A DNA stretch of 62,727 nucleotides from Erythrobacteraceae bacterium (GCA_947479055.1 CANJYE010000016.1:1-62727); one strand, 5' to 3'. Counted from the first letter of the stretch, positions 25,849-35,484 are shown. A program made the numbers and translations. Notes: a model not told the origin generated them from the letters alone.

Positions 25849-26148
25849 ATGTTACGCCTGCTCTACCTTGCTGTGCTGCTGGCGTTCGGATGCAAGTTGG
25901 TGCTGGGGCGCTGGCCATGGGACTATCTCCGGCCTCCAGCCACCCGCGCGCAGGCGCTTTTTCGCGCGCGCAAATTGCTGGGGGTGCCGGCCGAAGCGTC
26001 GCGCACCGAAATCATCGCCGCCCATCGCCGCCTGATCGCCATGGTCCATCCTGATCGTGGCGGCACCAATGACCAGGTCCACGAAGCCAACGCGGCGCGC
26101 GACCTCCTGATTGATGAACTCCCTTACGAAAGCCGAGAACCGAAATGA
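25849..26148 (+). CDS. Membrane-anchored J-domain protein
   Basis: A 99-residue protein with an N-terminal membrane segment (MLRLLYLAVLLAFGCKLVLG) and a C-terminal J-domain of the Tim14/Pam18 type (ALFRARKLLGVPAEASRTEI). The HPD motif is intact in MVHPDRGG. J-domains stimulate the ATPase of DnaK-type chaperones, and here it would act at the inner membrane. It lies between mipZ and the phosphohexomutase gene, overlapping the latter by 4 bases. Confidence 0.85.
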   Translation: MLRLLYLAVLLAFGCKLVLGRWPWDYLRPPATRAQALFRARKLLGVPAEASRTEIIAAHRRLIAMVHPDRGGTNDQVHEANAARDLLIDELPYESREPK

Positions 26149-27548
26149 GCCACCAGTTCCACCCCACCGTACTGCGCGAATACGATATTCGCGGGATCGT
26201 CGGCGATACGCTGAGCGCCGAGGATGCCCGCGCGATTGGTCGCAGTTTTGCTACGCTGTTGCGCGCGGCGGGCGGCAGCAAGGTGGCGGTGGGCTATGAT
26301 GGCCGGGTCAGCTCCACGATGCTGGAAGCGGCGCTGATCGAAGGGCTCAACGCCAGCGGCTGCGATGTGGTGCGGGTTGGCATGGGGCCCACGCCGATGC
26401 TTTATTACGCGGAAGCCTCAGCCAAAGAGCTGGATGGCGGCATTCAGATAACTGGCAGCCACAATCCCGCCAATTACAATGGCTTCAAGATGGTATTTCA
26501 GGGGCGTCCGTTCTTCGGTGCCGACATCCAGGAAATCGGTCGGGTCTCTGCGGCGGGAGAGTGGACCGAGGGGACCGGAACGGTCGAAACGCGTGAAATC
26601 CTCGAACATTATATCGATCGGCTCCTCACCGGGCTGGCTGGGATCGGCAATGATCGGCTGGCCGCTCTTCGGGTCGGTTGGGACGCGGGCAACGGTGCCG
26701 CCGGCCCTGCGCTGGAAGCGCTGGTCAAGCGGCTCCCGGGGGAGCACCACCTTCTCTTTACCGAAGTCGACGGGAATTTTCCGAACCATCATCCTGACCC
26801 CACTGTCGAAGCCAATCTGGAGGACCTGCGTGCGCTCGTCGCGGCCAAGAACCTCGATTTCGGAATTGCTTTCGACGGCGACGGCGACCGGATCGGCGCG
26901 ATCGACAGCCAGGGCAGGGTGATCTGGGGCGACCAGTTGCTGATGATCTATGCCGAAGACCTGCTGAAGCTGGTGCCCGGCGCCACGATTATCGCCGATG
27001 TGAAGGCCAGTGGCGCGCTGTTCGATCATGTTGCGGCGCATGGCGGCAAGCCGGTGATGTGGAAGACCGGGCACAGCTTGATTAAATCCAAAATGAAGGA
27101 GACAGGCGCTCCACTGGCTGGCGAGATGAGCGGCCATGTGTTTTTCGCCCATGATTACTATGGCTTCGACGACGCGCTCTATGCCGGGATCCGGCTAATT
27201 GCCGCCTCGGCCCGCCTCGGTCGCTCGGTCACCGAGTTGCGCAGCGCCATGCCGCCGATGATCAACACGCCGGAAATGCGCTTCCAGGTGGACGAAAGCC
27301 GCAAGTTCGCGGTGATCGACGAGGTGAAGGAGCGGCTGTCCGGCACCGATGCCGACGTCAATGCCACCGATGGCGTGCGTGTTTCGACCCCCGATGGCTG
27401 GTGGCTGCTGCGCGCTTCCAACACCCAGGACGTGCTGGTCGCCCGTGCCGAGAGCGGCAGCGAGGCGGGGCTGGAGCGGTTGATGGCCCAGATTGATGAT
27501 CAGCTCGCAGCATCTGGTCTGGAGCGGGGTCCGCAAGCCGGGCATTGA
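26145..27548 (+). CDS. Phosphomannomutase/phosphoglucomutase
   Basis: A 467-residue alpha-D-phosphohexomutase. The catalytic serine loop is TGSHNPANYNG (Ser105), the metal loop DGDGDRIGAI and the sugar-specificity loop GEMSGH. The N-terminal REYDIRGIVGDTL is diagnostic of AlgC/ManB-like enzymes. It interconverts mannose or glucose 6- and 1-phosphates for polysaccharide and lipopolysaccharide precursors. Its ATG overlaps the stop of the J-domain gene, so both probably share the mipZ transcript. Confidence 0.93.
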   Translation: MSHQFHPTVLREYDIRGIVGDTLSAEDARAIGRSFATLLRAAGGSKVAVGYDGRVSSTMLEAALIEGLNASGCDVVRVGMGPTPMLYYAEASAKELDGGIQITGSHNPANYNGFKMVFQGRPFFGADIQEIGRVSAAGEWTEGTGTVETREILEHYIDRLLTGLAGIGNDRLAALRVGWDAGNGAAGPALEALVKRLPGEHHLLFTEVDGNFPNHHPDPTVEANLEDLRALVAAKNLDFGIAFDGDGDRIGAIDSQGRVIWGDQLLMIYAEDLLKLVPGATIIADVKASGALFDHVAAHGGKPVMWKTGHSLIKSKMKETGAPLAGEMSGHVFFAHDYYGFDDALYAGIRLIAASARLGRSVTELRSAMPPMINTPEMRFQVDESRKFAVIDEVKERLSGTDADVNATDGVRVSTPDGWWLLRASNTQDVLVARAESGSEAGLERLMAQIDDQLAASGLERGPQAGH

Positions 27549-27595
27549 CCGGCTTGGCGAACTCGTGAAGGATCGTCCGATCCTTTAGGCGGCCC

Positions 27596-28864
27596 TCACC
27601 CCGCCACTACTGCTGCTGCCACGGTTGCCATGGCGCTGGCCAGCAGCGGCAGCGCGGCGGTGCGGCCCTTGCGCCAGCCGGCCACGCTTATGGCGATGGT
27701 GGCTTTCAGCAGGGTATTGAGCACGATCGGCACAGCGAGCACCAGCCCGGCGATACGCGGCTCCAGAGTGCCGTGGGGGAGCGTGCCCATGGTGATGATC
27801 GCGGAATCGACGTCGACCGAGCCGGAAATCGCCAGCACCATCGCCAGCCCGGCATCGCCATAGCGCTCCAGAACCCAGCGTGCGGCCAGCGTCATCACCA
27901 TCACCAGTCCCGCCAGCAGCAGTGCCGGGCCAAGCGCAAAGGGATTGCGCAGCGCGAAGGCCTGGGCTTCTGCGGTCGGGGTGGCATCTCCGCGCCACAG
28001 GAACCATCCGGCAGCGGCCAGGCTGACCAGCGCTGCGGGGGCCGCCACCAGCGCCAGCATGGGCAGGGCGAAACGGGCCAGCAGCGCGGTCAGCACCAGC
28101 ACCCGCAGGACCATCACTACATTGGCCACCGCGCTGGCGGCGGCGAGCAGCGCCGGAGCGGCTTCCGCATCGCGCATCCTGGCGGCCAGCGCGGCAGTGA
28201 CGGCGGTAGAGGAAACCACCGACCCGGCGGCGGCGGTGGCGATCGTTCCCCGGGCCGGGCCAAGCAGGCGGGCCGCGAAATAGCCGGCGAAGGACAGGCC
28301 CGAGACCAGCACCACTACCAGCCACAGCTGGTGCGGGTTCCATACGTCATAGGGGCCATAGCCACGGTCCGGCAGCAACGGCAGGATGACTGCGGAAATC
28401 AGCGCGAAACGTGCAATCGCCGCCACTTCCCCTTCGCTCATCCCGCCAACCCAGCCATGCAGGCGGGTACGCATCGCCAGCAGCAGCACCATCACCACAC
28501 CGATCGCGGTGCCCAGCAGTGGTTCGCCGCTGGCAGCGACGAAACCGGCGGCGAGCGTCAGCAAGCCGGTGATACTGGCCGTGCCGCTGACCGACCTGCC
28601 GCTCCTTGTCGCGCGCTGGTAGCCGAACAGCACCAGCCCGGCGGCAGCGGCCAGCAGCACGGTCGCCGCGCCCGGTGCCTCTGTTTGCAGCACGCCAGCC
28701 ACCCCGCCGGCCATGCCGAGCAAGCCGAAGGTGCGGATGCCGGCGAAGCGCGAACCCTCTGCCTCGTTGCGCAGGGCCCAGCCGCGCTGCAGGCCGACCA
28801 GCAAGCCGATCGCCAGCGCCAGCGCGATGCTGGAAAGGTGATCGAGATCGGGAATGACGGGCAT
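27596..28864 (-). CDS. MgtC/SapB-DUF4010 family membrane protein
   Basis: A 422-residue integral membrane protein with about twelve hydrophobic segments. The N-terminal part resembles MgtC/SapB (IGLLVGLQRGWALRNE; AGIRTFGLLGMAGG) and the C-terminal part DUF4010 (SGSVDVDSAIITMG). Function is undefined; ion transport or magnesium-related homeostasis is often suggested. It converges with the phosphohexomutase gene (47-base gap) and is divergent from the helicase gene. Confidence 0.85.
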   Translation of the reverse strand: MPVIPDLDHLSSIALALAIGLLVGLQRGWALRNEAEGSRFAGIRTFGLLGMAGGVAGVLQTEAPGAATVLLAAAAGLVLFGYQRATRSGRSVSGTASITGLLTLAAGFVAASGEPLLGTAIGVVMVLLLAMRTRLHGWVGGMSEGEVAAIARFALISAVILPLLPDRGYGPYDVWNPHQLWLVVVLVSGLSFAGYFAARLLGPARGTIATAAAGSVVSSTAVTAALAARMRDAEAAPALLAAASAVANVVMVLRVLVLTALLARFALPMLALVAAPAALVSLAAAGWFLWRGDATPTAEAQAFALRNPFALGPALLLAGLVMVMTLAARWVLERYGDAGLAMVLAISGSVDVDSAIITMGTLPHGTLEPRIAGLVLAVPIVLNTLLKATIAISVAGWRKGRTAALPLLASAMATVAAAVVAG

Positions 28865-29065
28865 TTGCGGTTCATCGGCCAGAGCGAAGGGCAGCGCAAG
28901 GCCGCGCTTTCCTACCGCGCGGATTTGTGCTCCATATGTTCCGATGACCCAGGCACTTCCTCTCCTGTTCCGGCCTGATGGCGCCCCGCTCCGCGCGGGG
29001 CGGACTGGGCGCGCGGGATTATTCGATGTACTGTGTCAACCTTGTTCACCCGGGCGCACTGGAAC

Positions 29066-31543
29066 ATGAACAAAGCCATGCTCCCGCCCGAGATCGCTGG
29101 CTGGTTCGCGAAGCGGGGCTGGCGCCTGCGCGATCACCAGCAGGCGATGCTGGAAGTGGCGGGTGGTGGGCGGCACGCGCTGCTGGTGGCCGATACCGGC
29201 GCGGGTAAGACGCTGGCGGGCTTCCTGCCGACGCTGGCCGCCTTCGCGCCGTCACGGCTCGCCGGCGCGGCTCCGCCGGAAGGGCTGCATACGCTCTATG
29301 TCTCGCCCTTGAAGGCACTGGCGCAGGATGTCCGCCGCAATCTGCTCACCCCGATCGAGGAACTGGGCCTGCCTCTGCGGGTGGAGACGCGCAGCGGCGA
29401 TACGCCGTCCGATCGCAAGGCGCGACAAAGGACGCGACCGCCGCATGTGCTGCTGACCACGCCGGAATCGCTTTCGCTGCTGTTGAGTTATCCCGAAAGT
29501 AGCACCCTGTTCGCCTCGCTCCAGCGGGTGGTGGTGGACGAGATCCACGCCTTCGCCAGCAGCAAGCGCGGCGATCTGTTGGCATTGGCGCTCGCCCGGC
29601 TCCAGGCGATTGCCCCGAGGATGCAGCGGGTGGCGCTGTCGGCGACGCTGGCAGACCCACAGGCCTATCGCAGCTGGCTCGCGCCGGGTGGCGATGGCGG
29701 CACGGTTGCGTTGGTCGAGGGGGAGAAGGGAGCCGTGCCGGAGGTGACTATCCTCCTGCCGGAGGGGGAACGGGTGCCGTGGGGTGGCCATGCCGGGCGC
29801 TGGGCGATCCCGCAGCTATACGACGAAATTCGCCGTAACCGCACGACTCTGATCTTCACCAACACCCGGTTCCTGGCTGAATATGTCTTCCAGATGCTGT
29901 GGGACGTCAATGATGACAGGCTGGCGATCGGCATCCACCACGGCTCGCTTTCGGTCGAGGCGCGGCGCAAGGTCGAAGGGGCAATGGCGCGCGGCGAGCT
30001 GCGGGCGCTCGTCGCCACCTCCAGCCTCGATCTGGGGGTGGATTGGGGTGATATCGACTGCGTGGTGCAGATGGGCGCACCCAAGGGTAGTTCGCGCCTG
30101 CTGCAACGGATCGGGCGTTCCAACCACCGGCTCGATTGCCCCAGTCGGGCGCTGCTGGTGCCGGGCAACCGCTTCGAATTCCTCGAAGCAATGGCCGCGC
30201 GCGATGCGGTGGCGGATGGCCAGCGCGATGGTGAGCCCTTCTGTCCGGGTGGGCTCGATGTGCTGGCTCAGCATGTGATGGCCTGCGCCTGCGCGGGGCC
30301 GTTCGATGAACAGGCTTTGCTGGCAGAGGTGCGATCAGCCACCGCCTATGCCTGGCTGGACGAGGGGCATTGGCAGCGCGTGCTGCACTTCGTCGCGACC
30401 GGCGGCTATGCGCTCAAGGCTTACGAGCGTTTCAGGCGGATTGTGCGCGAGCAGGATGGTCATTGGCGGCTCGTTCATCCGGAGCAGGCGGCGCGGCATC
30501 GCCTGAATGCGGGGATCATCGTCGATTCGGAAATGGCTACGGTGCGCTTTCGCAACGGACGTTCGCTCGGCCGGGTGGAAGAGCGTTTCGCCGCATCGCT
30601 TGCGCCAGGCAATACCTTCGCCTTCGCCGGAATGTGCCTGGAGGTTGAGCGGGTCAAGGACATGGAAGTGACGGTTCGGGCGACTTCGCGGGCGGCGATG
30701 ATTCCATCCTATGGCGGGCAGCGTATGGCATTGACCACCCATCTGGCCGAGCGGGTGCGTGCGATGCTGGTGGACCGGGCCGGGTGGGGGCGGCTTCCGG
30801 ACGACGTGCGCGAATGGCTGGAGATGCAGGATTGGCGCAGCCGGATCCCCGGGCCGGGCGATCTGCTGGTGGAGAGCTTCCCCCACCATGGGTTGGAATT
30901 CACGGTCTACTACACCTTCGAGGGTTGGAACGCGAACCAGTCTCTTGGCATGCTGATCACTCGAAGGATGGAGGACAGAGGCCTGCAGCCTGGAGGATTC
31001 GTGGCCAATGACTATGCGTTGGCGGTCTGGGGGCTCAGACCGGTGGAGAATCCGGTTGCTGTGCTGTCACCCGATATCCTGACGCATGAATTTGTCGATT
31101 GGGTGCAGCAGTCCCACCTGTTGCGACGGTCGTTCCGGGAAGTGGCTGTAATCTCGGGCCTGGTGGAGCGTCAGCAGCCGGGCCAGCGAAAGTCGGGTCG
31201 TCAGGTGAGTTTCTCGACCGACCTCATTTATGACGTGCTGTGCAGATATGAACCCGGTCACCTGCTGATCGATGCGGCCTGGGCGGATGCACGGTCGCGT
31301 ATCACTGATATCAGCCGACTTGCTGCGGCGCTCGAACACGCAGCTGAACGGCTGGTCCATGTCAAGCTGGACCGGGTCAGCCCGCTGGCGGTGCCGATAA
31401 TGGTGATGATCGGGCGCGAAAGCGTCCCCGGTGGGCTATGTGAGGACGACCTGCTGGTCGAGGCAGAGAGCCTTGCTGCAGCGGCAATGGACCCGGACGT
31501 AGCGATGGCAAGCGCTGATTTGAGGGGAATTGGGGAGAATTGA
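29066..31543 (+). CDS. Lhr-like DEXH box helicase (ligase-associated DNA damage response type)
   Basis: An 825-residue SF2 helicase. Walker A is ADTGAGKT (residues 42-49), motif II DEIH, motif III ALSAT, and motif VI QRIGRSNH. The rest is the Lhr-type winged-helix and C-terminal region. Length and ending match the ligase-associated DEXH family, which usually sits beside an ATP-dependent ligase, an exonuclease and the phosphoesterase PdeM. None of these follows here. ATG at 29066 is preferred over GTG at 29033. The 200-base divergent upstream gap holds a GC hairpin near 28980-29003 and no gene. Confidence 0.9.
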   Translation: MNKAMLPPEIAGWFAKRGWRLRDHQQAMLEVAGGGRHALLVADTGAGKTLAGFLPTLAAFAPSRLAGAAPPEGLHTLYVSPLKALAQDVRRNLLTPIEELGLPLRVETRSGDTPSDRKARQRTRPPHVLLTTPESLSLLLSYPESSTLFASLQRVVVDEIHAFASSKRGDLLALALARLQAIAPRMQRVALSATLADPQAYRSWLAPGGDGGTVALVEGEKGAVPEVTILLPEGERVPWGGHAGRWAIPQLYDEIRRNRTTLIFTNTRFLAEYVFQMLWDVNDDRLAIGIHHGSLSVEARRKVEGAMARGELRALVATSSLDLGVDWGDIDCVVQMGAPKGSSRLLQRIGRSNHRLDCPSRALLVPGNRFEFLEAMAARDAVADGQRDGEPFCPGGLDVLAQHVMACACAGPFDEQALLAEVRSATAYAWLDEGHWQRVLHFVATGGYALKAYERFRRIVREQDGHWRLVHPEQAARHRLNAGIIVDSEMATVRFRNGRSLGRVEERFAASLAPGNTFAFAGMCLEVERVKDMEVTVRATSRAAMIPSYGGQRMALTTHLAERVRAMLVDRAGWGRLPDDVREWLEMQDWRSRIPGPGDLLVESFPHHGLEFTVYYTFEGWNANQSLGMLITRRMEDRGLQPGGFVANDYALAVWGLRPVENPVAVLSPDILTHEFVDWVQQSHLLRRSFREVAVISGLVERQQPGQRKSGRQVSFSTDLIYDVLCRYEPGHLLIDAAWADARSRITDISRLAAALEHAAERLVHVKLDRVSPLAVPIMVMIGRESVPGGLCEDDLLVEAESLAAAAMDPDVAMASADLRGIGEN

Positions 31544-31566
31544 GTGATCGGGCAGTCGCCAACGGA

Positions 31567-31592
31567 AAAGGGGCGGATTGCTCCGCCCCTTT
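31567..31592. terminator. Bidirectional intrinsic terminator
   Basis: Perfect 11-base arms AAAGGGGCGGA/TCCGCCCCTTT enclose a TTGC loop. A-run and T-run borders on both sides serve the helicase gene on the plus strand and the exbD operon on the minus strand. Confidence 0.85.
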
Positions 31593-31641
31593 CCTTGCAT
31601 GCTCTGATTTGATTGAGCGGTAATGCGCGAACCGCGAGGCC

Positions 31642-32097
31642 CTATTGCGATGCGCCCGCGTTGGGGGCCTTGCTGAAGCCGCCGTACAGTTCATTGCCGA
31701 CAAAGCCGAACTTGGTGACGCCGGCTGCCTTGATGTTGGTCAGCACCTTGGCCGCCAGTTCGTATTTCGCGTTGGCATCGGGTTCGAACTGCAGTTCCGG
31801 CTCCGGCTGCATATGGACCGAATCGTAAAGCAGCTTGTTCAGCTCCTCATTGATTACCGCAGTGCCGTTCCAGGTCACGACATTGTCCTTCGTGATGGAA
31901 ATCTGGTTGCGAACCGGATCGATCTTCGGCGGTGGCGGATTATCGACCCGCGGCGGCAGATCCATGTTCACCGCATGCGTCGCGACCGGAATGGTGATGA
32001 TGAACATGATGAGAAGCACCAGCATGACGTCGATCAGCGGCGTCGTGTTGATATCCATCATCGGGCTGCCATCATCCTTGCCGCCTGACATTGCCAT
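31642..32097 (-). CDS. exbD: ExbD/TolR family biopolymer transport protein (second copy)
   Basis: A 151-residue inner-membrane protein with one TM helix (about 23-42). It has the DINTTPLIDVMLVLLIMF signature, including the essential Asp that carries protons, and a periplasmic domain. With ExbB it forms the motor that energises TonB. This copy has a distinct proline-rich insert after the TM (PPRVDNPPPPKIDP). It is the last gene of the tonB-exbB-exbD-exbD operon. Confidence 0.93.
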   Translation of the reverse strand: MAMSGGKDDGSPMMDINTTPLIDVMLVLLIMFIITIPVATHAVNMDLPPRVDNPPPPKIDPVRNQISITKDNVVTWNGTAVINEELNKLLYDSVHMQPEPELQFEPDANAKYELAAKVLTNIKAAGVTKFGFVGNELYGGFSKAPNAGASQ

Positions 32098-32135
32098 TGT
32101 AACTTACTCCTGAATCTGGGTCTTGGGCCTGACGA

Positions 32136-32666
32136 TCACTTGGTGGGATCGACAGGGTTGGAGAGGAAGCCCACGGTCGGATAGCCTGCGGCCTGGACAT
32201 TGTAGATCGTCCCGGCAACGCAACGCCACGGAGCGTTGACGTCGGCACGGATATGAACCTCGGGAATTTTCTCGGGGTTCTTCATGATCTGCTCGATTCC
32301 CCCCTCGCGCTTGACGATCCCTTCGAGACGCTTGAACGCCTGATTGTAAAGCTCGGTCGAATCGACCGGGGCCTGGTTGTTGAAATAAACCCGGCACTGG
32401 CCATAGCGCGAAGAACCTTCATATCCCTCATCGCCGGGGCTCAACCCGGCGCGGTCGGTGGTCACAACCGTCAGGAGCAGATTTTCAACCTTGTTCTTCG
32501 ATTCGGTTGACACGATGATCGGGATCCGAAGCTTCTCGATCTGTTTGAGCGCCACCGGCACGGCGATGAGGAAGATGATCAGCAGCACCAGCATCACGTC
32601 CACCAGGGGCGTGGTGTTGATGTCCGACATCGGCGTATCCTCGCCACTGCCCATCGTAATGGCCAT
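32136..32666 (-). CDS. exbD: ExbD/TolR family biopolymer transport protein (first copy)
   Basis: A 176-residue protein with the same N-terminal TM signature (SDINTTPLVDVMLVLLIIFL) but a longer periplasmic domain containing a Cys pair (YGQCRVYF and APWRCVAGT) that could form a disulfide. Paired, non-identical ExbD proteins behind one ExbB occur in sphingomonads, Caulobacter and Xanthomonas, where one copy can be specific to certain substrates. It is separated from exbB by about 90 bases and from the second exbD by 38. Confidence 0.93.
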   Translation of the reverse strand: MAITMGSGEDTPMSDINTTPLVDVMLVLLIIFLIAVPVALKQIEKLRIPIIVSTESKNKVENLLLTVVTTDRAGLSPGDEGYEGSSRYGQCRVYFNNQAPVDSTELYNQAFKRLEGIVKREGGIEQIMKNPEKIPEVHIRADVNAPWRCVAGTIYNVQAAGYPTVGFLSNPVDPTK

Positions 32667-32754
32667 TGTCTTTTCCTATCCTAAAACTTCACGGTCTCGC
32701 GGTGGGGTGGCGGAACCGACTGGCACCAGCCACCCCTGCATCACTTGTCTGCTA

Positions 32755-33513
32755 TTACTTCTTTGCAGCAGGCGCCGCAGGCCGGGCAGCAGCTTCGGCG
32801 ACCGCAGGCTTCACAGCCCCGTTGGACGAGATGTTGGCGAGCACCTGGGTGGCAAAGCCATTGATTTCGGCGCCGATCCGCTTGTTGCGGCTCTGCAGCC
32901 AGTTGTAGGCGAGTACGGCCGGAACCGCGACGAGCAGACCAAGCGCGGTCATGATCAGCGCTTCACCGACCGGACCGGCGACCTTGTCGATCGAGGCCGA
33001 ACCGGCGAGGCCGATGGCGATCAGGGCGCGATAAATGCCGATAACCGTACCGAACAGGCCGATGAACGGCGCTGTGGCACCGACGGTGGCGAGGAACGGC
33101 AGGCCGCCGGCGAGGCGAGAATTGATCGCGGCTTCCGAACGGGCCAGCGAACCATGCATCCACTCATGACCTTCGAGGCTATCAGTCATCTTGGCATGCT
33201 GGGCTTCGGCTTCAAGCGCGTCATCGACGACCTGGCGATAGGCGGTGTCCTTGGCCAGCTTGGCGCCACCTTCCTTGAGGGTGGCAGCGCGCCAGAAACT
33301 GCTGCGGACTTCGGCGCCCTGCTTCAGGATCTTGCCCTGGTCGTAAAGCTTGGTGAACAGGATGTAGAACGAACCGAACGACATGATGCCGAGGATCACG
33401 ACGGTGGCCTGGGCGACGAGGTTGCCCTTGATGGCTTCGGTGAAGCCGAACTTGTTGACGGGAGCAGCTTCGGCGGCGGCAGCGGCTGCGGCCTGAAGAA
33501 TATCGATAAGCAT
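32755..33513 (-). CDS. exbB: MotA/TolQ/ExbB proton channel family protein
   Basis: A 252-residue protein with an N-terminal Ala-rich region, a first TM (VAQATVVILGIMSFGSFYIL) and the conserved TolQ/ExbB pair of helices around LPFLATVGATAPFIGLFGTV and VGEALIMTALGLLVAVPAVL. It ends in an Ala/Pro tail. It is the stator of the TonB energy-transducing complex. It lies between tonB (66-base gap) and the two exbD genes. Confidence 0.94.
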   Translation of the reverse strand: MLIDILQAAAAAAAEAAPVNKFGFTEAIKGNLVAQATVVILGIMSFGSFYILFTKLYDQGKILKQGAEVRSSFWRAATLKEGGAKLAKDTAYRQVVDDALEAEAQHAKMTDSLEGHEWMHGSLARSEAAINSRLAGGLPFLATVGATAPFIGLFGTVIGIYRALIAIGLAGSASIDKVAGPVGEALIMTALGLLVAVPAVLAYNWLQSRNKRIGAEINGFATQVLANISSNGAVKPAVAEAAARPAAPAAKK

Positions 33514-33579
33514 GCGGGTAGTCCTCTCAATAAAATCTCGGGTTGTTCAAAGTGCCCTGCCGGGCATGGTTTCAAAAGC

Positions 33580-34209
33580 TTACTTAGGGATCTGCCAGCG
33601 AACCGAACTGGACCAGTTGCCAGTGGTCGGATTCCCGTCACTGCCCATCGGCGGCTTGAAGCGGCCGCGCTTGGTAATCAGCGTGCAGGTCGTGGCGTCC
33701 AGATCGGAATGACCGCTCGATGACGTCACGGAGCAACTCGCAACCTTTCCGTCCGGGCCCACCGAAACGGTGAAGCGGGTCACGCCTTCCCGGTCTTCGC
33801 GCAGGGCGCGGGAGGGATAGTCGTCGGACGTAGCCCAGTTTGCCGGATTGCCCTTCGGCTGTGCCGGGGTCGGCTTGGGCGGCGGGGGCGGCGGCGGAGC
33901 AGGCGGCGCGAGGACCGGCGGCGGAGCCGGCGGCGGCGCAGGCGGAGGAGCCGTGGTGGGGATGACCTCCATGGCCGGCGGCGGGACAAAGGCAGGTTTC
34001 AACACCTCCTTGATCTCGGGCGGCGGCGGCGGCTCAACCTCCGGCTCTTTTTCCTCGATGTCGATCGTGGTTATTCGTTTCGCGACCTTCTTGTAGGCTT
34101 CGAAAGCCAGGCCCGTGACAAGGCCATATCCAATCAGGACGTGGAGCAACCCAACGACGACAAGCGCGGTAACGCGGTTACCGCTCGTTTTTTGGTCAGT
34201 GTAAGCCAT
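33580..34209 (-). CDS. tonB: TonB family energy transducer
   Basis: A 209-residue protein with an N-terminal cytoplasmic and TM anchor (RVTALVVVGLLHVLIGYGLV). A Pro-rich periplasmic spacer follows (EPEVEPPPPPEIKEVLKPAF and a PPPAPPP run), then a C-terminal TonB domain (RALREDREGVTRFTVSVGPD; TKRGRFKPP). It delivers proton-motive energy to TonB-dependent outer-membrane receptors, which are numerous in sphingomonads. First gene of the four-gene operon. Confidence 0.94.
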   Translation of the reverse strand: MAYTDQKTSGNRVTALVVVGLLHVLIGYGLVTGLAFEAYKKVAKRITTIDIEEKEPEVEPPPPPEIKEVLKPAFVPPPAMEVIPTTAPPPAPPPAPPPVLAPPAPPPPPPPKPTPAQPKGNPANWATSDDYPSRALREDREGVTRFTVSVGPDGKVASCSVTSSSGHSDLDATTCTLITKRGRFKPPMGSDGNPTTGNWSSSVRWQIPK

Positions 34210-34536
34210 TCAGTCGCATCACTCCATTCCATTGCCCGGGAGACCCGGGGTCACGCCTGCTGGAGTATTCCTCCCTGAGGCGCGAGCGCTCAAAATTTCA
34301 TCTGCCGGTTGGGCCGAACGGTCAACCGGGAACCCGGAACTTCTTAATTCTTCCAAGGCTGCGTCCGGGGCTTGATTATGTTTTTAACCCCTGTTTTCCG
34401 GGGTCATTAGCGGCGAACCCGGCCTCGCGCAAACCCTTTATCCGTTAACCCCCGATTCAACTGCTTGTCGTTTGAATAAGGATGACCATCTTTGCAAGGC
34501 CCCAATTTGCGGCACGCCTCGCTAACTGGAGAGACG
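34210..34536. other. 327-base intergenic region upstream of tonB and the next exported-protein gene
   Basis: No gene is visible. It is a divergent promoter region with several palindromes: CCCGGG-AGA-CCCGGG near 34237, CCGGTTG/CAACCGG with an 11-base spacer near 34304, and ACCCC/GGGGT near 34388-34406. It also contains an AT-rich stretch (GATTATGTTTTTAA). No clear Fur box was recognised. The upstream-facing part probably drives tonB. Confidence 0.5.
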
Positions 34537-35403
34537 ATGACAGCCAAAGGTTTTTCGTGGGCAAGACAGTGGAAGCTGGCGAAGACGGCGATGCTTCTGG
34601 TGGGGCTGGCTAGCCTCTCGATGCAATCTCAGAGTGCCGTCGCGCAGCCATTGGAACCAGCACTAAGCTACGCGGATATTGCGACATTCATTGATCCCGC
34701 CGAACTGGTCCTGCGCGCGCTGATCTTGAAGCAATCGGAAGTACCGATCGAGCGGGCAACCGGACTGCGCCCGGGTTGGGCGCGCCTCTACATCGAGGCA
34801 GAGCCGACCGCGCAACTGGCGGGCAAGCCCTTCGCAGCGGACAAGCTGCATTATCTTGTTGATGTTCCACGAGGCGTCAAAGGGCGGCCGCCCAAACTCA
34901 AACGCACTTCGGTGATACTTTTTGCCCGCGCCGTGGCCGGCCGACCAGACGAGCTGCAACTGGTCGGCGCGGGTGCGCAAATTGTCGCGGATGAAGCGCT
35001 GGAAGCACGGATTCGTCCAATTCTGGCAGAATTCTTCTCCGTGGATGCGCCGCCCCGGATTACCGGCATCCGCGATGTGCTGTGGGTCCCGGGCAATCTT
35101 GTTGGCGAATCGGAGACCCAACTATTCCTGACCACATCTAACGAGCTTCCTGCGCTCATTTCGGTGATTCGCCGCCCCGCCATGGATCCTGCGTGGGGCG
35201 TTTCATGGTCGGAACTGATCGACCAGTCGGTCCGGCCGCCGAGGCGGGACACGCTCGCCTGGTACCGCCTCGCCTGCTTCCTCCCGTCTCGCCTTCCGGC
35301 TGCCGCGCAACTGTCCCGCGATCCGGTTGCGCGTGAACAGGCAGAGCGCGATTACCAGTTCGTCCGGCACGATCTTGGAACGTGCGCGCGCACGGCCAGG
35401 TGA
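34537..35403 (+). CDS. Exported protein of unknown function
   Basis: A 288-residue protein with a signal peptide (KTAMLLVGLASLSMQSQSAV, cleavage near AVAQP). The mature part is mixed alpha/beta without recognised motifs (SYADIATFIDPAELVLRALI; PKLKRTSVILFARAVAGRPD; GIRDVLWVPGNLVGESETQL). The start is placed at MTAKGFSW because GGAGA precedes it at good spacing; an upstream ATG lacks one. It lies 81 bases upstream of hom on the same strand, so the two may be co-transcribed, but a functional link is not evident. Confidence 0.7.
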   Translation: MTAKGFSWARQWKLAKTAMLLVGLASLSMQSQSAVAQPLEPALSYADIATFIDPAELVLRALILKQSEVPIERATGLRPGWARLYIEAEPTAQLAGKPFAADKLHYLVDVPRGVKGRPPKLKRTSVILFARAVAGRPDELQLVGAGAQIVADEALEARIRPILAEFFSVDAPPRITGIRDVLWVPGNLVGESETQLFLTTSNELPALISVIRRPAMDPAWGVSWSELIDQSVRPPRRDTLAWYRLACFLPSRLPAAAQLSRDPVAREQAERDYQFVRHDLGTCARTAR

Positions 35404-35484
35404 GGCGCAGCCCGCAATCGGTAGCATGCACTCTGGCAATTCCGCGCCGCTTCGCCTAGGCGCGCCTCCTGAAAGGGGGCAGCG

